This document shows positions 5,688-7,130 of a stretch of DNA of 7,130 bases, in pieces. How positions within the stretch are numbered: the stretch's first letter is position 1; each line of letters begins with the position of its first letter. The DNA is from an uncultured Clostridia bacterium (GTDB taxonomy: Bacteria > Bacillota_A > Clostridia > Christensenellales > Aristaeellaceae): assembly GCA_947165745.1 (NCBI GenBank), contig CAMVBO010000086.1, positions 1 to 7,130 of the forward strand. Reading direction: 5' to 3'. The position numbers and the translations under genes are program-made. Below the pieces are notes generated by a model that was not told where the DNA came from, searched no databases, and was given only the letters and a program-made list of their open reading frames with translations.

Positions 5688-6209
5688 TCATTCGTTCCAT
5701 TTCAGCGTCCTGGGCAGGAACACGCCGCCCTTCATGTGCACCTCGCCCACGCCGCCCTCCGGGGCGGTGACATCCAGGCGGACATTGGGCGAGCCTGTGG
5801 CGTTGACGCGCAGTACGCTGTGCTTCATGGTCAGCGTGACGGTGGCGGATTCACCGTTCTTGATCGTGCAGGCGGGCTGGTTGTCCAGGAACACGCCCAT
5901 CGCCAGGGCTATGCCAACCACGCTGCTGTCCCGGATGATGGTCAGCCGGGCGGGCGCGGCCAGCGGCGCGTTCTGCTCCGGGGCGACCGCCGGGGCAGTG
6001 GACACCGGCTGGAGGAATTTCAGCTTCGGCACCAGGAAAAAGGCGGCGACGTACAGCGGGGCGACGATGATGCCCCAGGCTTCGTCGCTGGTGAAGAGGC
6101 AGTCAAACCCCTGGGTAAAGCCCGTATACAGGGCCTTGACGAACAAGGCGATCACCCCGACCAGTACGAAGTAATAGAACCAGCTGCGCATGGGTTTTCT
6201 GCTGTTCAT
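5688..6209 (-). CDS. Two-TM protein with C-terminal beta-rich domain
   Basis: A 173-residue protein. Membrane segments lie at about 10-28 and 45-61, followed by a Pro/Ala-rich linker (67-87) and a beta-strand-rich domain (88-168) with RLTIIRDSSVVGIALAMGVF, then LDNQPACTIKNGESATVTL. That pattern recalls small DUF2846- or PEGA-like beta domains that follow a membrane anchor, but I cannot assign it firmly. The positive-inside rule puts N-terminus and beta domain in the cytoplasm. ATG at 6207-6209 has AAAGGAGATT at good spacing; the frame-matched ATG at 6254 has no such site. It lies 54 bases after the secreted-protein gene and 58 before the 264-residue paralog, within the same operon. Confidence 0.83.
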   Translation of the reverse strand: MNSRKPMRSWFYYFVLVGVIALFVKALYTGFTQGFDCLFTSDEAWGIIVAPLYVAAFFLVPKLKFLQPVSTAPAVAPEQNAPLAAPARLTIIRDSSVVGIALAMGVFLDNQPACTIKNGESATVTLTMKHSVLRVNATGSPNVRLDVTAPEGGVGEVHMKGGVFLPRTLKWNE

Positions 6210-6263
6210 GGTAGAATCTCCTTTCTCGTCAGGCCATTCAAGCCCCTTCTCCATTCCAGTCGC

Positions 6264-6659
6264 TCACTCGGCTTCATCGAGCGCTGGGTCCCGCATGATC
6301 CGGAGCAGGGACCAGTCCGCCATTTCGACGCTGCCTTCAAATTCGTTGTAACGGGGATTCGCAATCACCAGGATCGCCCCTTCCCGGGGACATTCGTCGC
6401 TCATGAAGTTGATGATCATGCTGTCCTCGCCGTTGCCGGAAAACAGGTTGACGGCGCCGGTATCGTCCGCGGCGACCGCGAGCACGGGATTCAGGATCTG
6501 GGTGACCTTCACAAGGAGCATGCAGTCGCCGCACTCTCCCTTTGCGTCCAGCCATTCCCGGATCGTCACGAACCTTGGTCTTTCTTCGGCCTGCGCGAGA
6601 CCTGACAGTGAAACGAGGACGAGGACGATGGATAGCGCCAACAGGATGGTTTTTTTCAT
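6264..6659 (-). CDS. Small secreted protein, possible OB fold
   Basis: A 131-residue protein with a clear Sec signal peptide: MKKT, then hydrophobic residues 5-20 and an AQA motif, giving predicted cleavage after A24. There is no lipobox cysteine. The mature part (about 107 residues) alternates short strands, VTIREWL, CMLLVKVTQIL, AVNLFS, MIINFM, AILVIANPRY and SVEMADWSLL, an order that resembles an OB fold with a long central insertion. C43-GD-C46 and C90 are the only cysteines and could form a disulfide or bind metal. ATG at 6657-6659 follows AAGGGAG by about 10 bases. It is the only fully exported product among the nine genes and may act as an external partner. The fold call is a visual guess. 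Confidence 0.8.
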   Translation of the reverse strand: MKKTILLALSIVLVLVSLSGLAQAEERPRFVTIREWLDAKGECGDCMLLVKVTQILNPVLAVAADDTGAVNLFSGNGEDSMIINFMSDECPREGAILVIANPRYNEFEGSVEMADWSLLRIMRDPALDEAE

Positions 6660-6712
6660 GGATGGTCAACTCCCTTCGCTGTTTGTATGGAATGAGTTCA
6701 ATGATTTCTTCT

Positions 6713-6725
6713 GCCCCTCCGGGGC
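6713..6725 (-). other. Short GC hairpin in the 102-bp gap before the secreted-protein gene
   Basis: GCCCC at 6713-6717 and GGGGC at 6721-6725 form a perfect 5-bp stem with a 3-base loop. It lies in the largest gap of the operon, so it might tune read-through or mRNA processing between the partial zinc-ribbon gene and the secreted-protein gene. There is no U-tract after it on the minus strand, so it is not a normal intrinsic terminator. Confidence 0.25.
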
Positions 6726-6761
6726 GACAGGCAGGCCGGGCGCGGCCAGGGCCCCTTTCCG

Positions 6762-7130
6762 TCAGCCCATCCAGCTGCCGATGCCGTCCCAGGTGGTCTC
6801 CAGCTTGCGGGCATGGATGGGCCTGCGACGGGCGAACTCCGTGCCCACGCGGCGCATGGCCCTCATGCCGCCCAGCTGGTCCAGCTGCTCGCCGATCTTG
6901 TGCACCTCTGCGCGGTGAGCGGCGTCGAAGTGCCTGTGGCCCTCGGGATCCAGCGGCGTTATGGGGAAGATGGCCAGCAGCTTCTCCACGCAATCGTCCA
7001 TGAAGGCCTCGGGGTCCTTTCTGTAAGCCGCGAGGCCGGGGATCAGGCGCACCATGCCGCAGACGGCGCACTTTTCCTTATCCGTGCCCTCCGCGCTCTG
7101 CCACTGGTGCTCCAGCTCCCGCACGCGGCC
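6762..7130 (-). CDS. Zinc-knuckle protein, C-terminal part (5'-truncated by window)
   Basis: The frame stays open through the right edge, so the true start is probably outside the window. A GTG at 7122-7124 exists but has no visible ribosome site. The visible 123 residues begin with an ELEHQWQSAEGTDKEKC-AV-CG stretch, which recalls the HDW...C..CG repeats seen in some Firmicute zinc-ribbon proteins; further knuckles may lie upstream. The rest is mostly helical and charged (DDCVEKLLAIF, HRAEVHKIGEQLDQLGGMRA) and ends in RRRPIHARKLETTWDGIGSW. No membrane segment is seen in this part. It is the most upstream visible gene of the operon, 102 bases before the secreted-protein gene. Function unknown. 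Confidence 0.72.
   Translation of the reverse strand, partial: GRVRELEHQWQSAEGTDKEKCAVCGMVRLIPGLAAYRKDPEAFMDDCVEKLLAIFPITPLDPEGHRHFDAAHRAEVHKIGEQLDQLGGMRAMRRVGTEFARRRPIHARKLETTWDGIGSWMG

Noticed and set aside
5601..6605. Plus-strand open frame of 334 codons opposite the beta-domain and secreted-protein genes
   Set aside because: The minus strand here encodes a clean signal peptide and TM segments; the plus reading lacks start signals and is rich in Arg, His, Gly and Gln.

Overview
The window looks like chromosomal DNA of a high-GC, Clostridia-like Firmicute, possibly from a gut or metagenomic assembly. The support is strong AAAGGAG-type ribosome sites before nearly every gene, an XRE-cupin regulator paired with an acyl-CoA synthetase of a kind common in Clostridia, and many small zinc-ribbon and membrane proteins. 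The genus is not resolved. No rRNA, tRNA, CRISPR array, insertion sequence or phage gene was seen.

Region A (1-960, minus strand) is a regulator-enzyme pair. An XRE/cupin transcription factor is followed after 16 bases by the start of an AMP-forming acyl-CoA synthetase that runs off the left edge. Both are read from an extended -10 promoter at about 925-954.

Region B (1056-2062, plus strand) is a two-gene operon behind a near-consensus promoter (TTGACA, 18 bp, TATAAT). The first product is a 91-residue membrane protein. It looks like the two ends of a DUF1295-type membrane enzyme joined in frame with the middle missing. The second is an unnamed 210-residue soluble protein.

Region C (2063-2494) is a gene-poor, AT-rich island, about 38% GC by hand count over 2161-2400. 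It holds a 10-bp palindrome beside a GC-rich hairpin and a possible antisense promoter.

Region D (2495 to the right edge, minus strand) is a run of nine closely spaced genes, each gap about 25-100 bases. Six products carry zinc-ribbon-type CxxC motifs, three of these with membrane segments. The others are a two-TM small protein, a two-TM protein with a beta-rich C-terminal domain, and a small secreted protein that may be an OB fold. Predicted topology puts most soluble domains on the cytoplasmic face of the membrane. I recognise no known system here. It is the best candidate for an undescribed envelope-associated complex, but its function cannot be read from this window, and its first gene and promoter lie beyond the right edge.
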